A stretch of 51,979 nt of DNA from Bacteroidales bacterium. Lineage in GTDB: Bacteria; Bacteroidota; Bacteroidia; Bacteroidales; JACABE01. Every line of letters starts with the position of its first letter. Within the stretch, counting starts at the first letter, position 1. Positions 51,667 through 51,979 of the stretch are shown here, in pieces. The notes beneath the pieces are model-generated. The model saw only the letters and a program-made list of their open reading frames with translations, made no database searches and was not told where the DNA came from. The stretch spans positions 1-51,979 of the forward strand of contig JAHEYQ010000034.1 in NCBI GenBank assembly GCA_023251515.1. The letters are read 5' to 3'. Made by a program: the position numbers and the translations under genes.

Positions 51667-51979
51667 ATTAAACTATTTATTGATTATTTATAAAGTTGAA
51701 TTTAAATTATATATCTTTTTTAAGCTTCTGATATTTATTTTTTAAAAAAACTAAAATTGGCTTCTTTGTTAACATTTAAATTTTTTATTCGTCATTCAAA
51801 TGAAAAATATTTACACTAAAAGGCAAATAGATAAAAAAATCTGATGTATTTTATTATATTTCACTATTATCCGACTAATTTGCAGAACAGGGGATAAAAC
51901 CATGTAATTATTAGATACTCAGTTATTCGTTTTTGTTTTCAAAAAGCCACCCCCTTGTTAAAAGGCAAAACTGGTTTGC
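51667..51979. other. Intergenic end of the window
   Basis: These 313 AT-rich bases lie upstream of the SerA-like gene. No gene, hairpin or convincing TAnnTTTG box was found, so this is either a promoter region or the space before another gene of the locus that lies outside the window. Confidence 0.4.

Overview
The window looks like a chromosomal segment of an uncultured or little-studied member of the Bacteroidota. The DNA is AT-rich. Two secreted proteins end in type IX secretion (T9SS) type A sorting tails. Promoter-like TAnnTTTG boxes occur, Shine-Dalgarno sites are weak, and gene content (PspC/LiaF operon, RemB/Wzi-like barrel, Bacteroidota-type exosortase, WecA-like transferases) fits that phylum. 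No rRNA, tRNA, CRISPR array or complete insertion sequence was seen.

Layout. (1) 1-12.7 kb, minus strand: three surface/secreted proteins. Two are giant tandem-repeat 'SPNGGE' proteins: one cut by the window edge and containing a CUB-like insertion, the other of about 2,595 residues with 21 repeat domains, Ig/PKD-like, dockerin-like, cohesin-like and T9SS domains. Between them lies an Asp-box propeller protein with a T9SS tail. Palindromic elements sit in both gaps. (2) 13.1-15.5 kb: divergent queA and an extended SDR gene. (3) 15.6-17.6 kb: a defence/stability island with a RelE-type toxin-antitoxin pair, a PIN-type pair whose toxin seems to start at ATT, and an orphan antitoxin with a truncated toxin remnant. 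All three share the same 14-bp promoter-proximal motif. A nested inverted-repeat element follows. (4) 17.6-20.3 kb: a PspC-PspC-LiaF-like envelope stress operon and a HisJ-type PHP phosphatase.

(5) 20.3-51.7 kb, almost entirely minus strand: a large surface polysaccharide locus. Its 3' part carries a RemB/Wzi-like barrel, three WecA/MraY-type transferases, a deacetylase, VanZ, an exosortase, a FemAB-like protein and a WecG/TagA-type glycosyltransferase, resembling exosortase-linked exopolysaccharide loci. After one unrelated plus-strand gene comes a gmd-colC-colD set predicting GDP-L-colitose. Next are a small initiating sugar transferase, a CapD-like dehydratase, an epimerase, a second deacetylase, an acyltransferase, a TIM-barrel-like protein, a Gfo/Idh oxidoreductase and a second WecG/TagA enzyme.

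The 5' part (43-51.7 kb) is the most unusual. A tightly packed set encodes a SerA-like dehydrogenase, a Gfo/Idh oxidoreductase, a GmhA-like SIS isomerase, an SDR, a divergent 3-dehydroquinate-synthase-family cyclase, a class III aminotransferase, a CMP-sugar synthetase fused to a cupin, two YhcH/NanQ-like proteins, a metal-dependent cyclase-family hydrolase and a DUF115 protein. I infer a pathway to a CMP-activated, possibly amino- or carbasugar-type surface residue that I do not recognise as described. No Wzx flippase or Wzy polymerase is visible, so the locus probably continues beyond the window.
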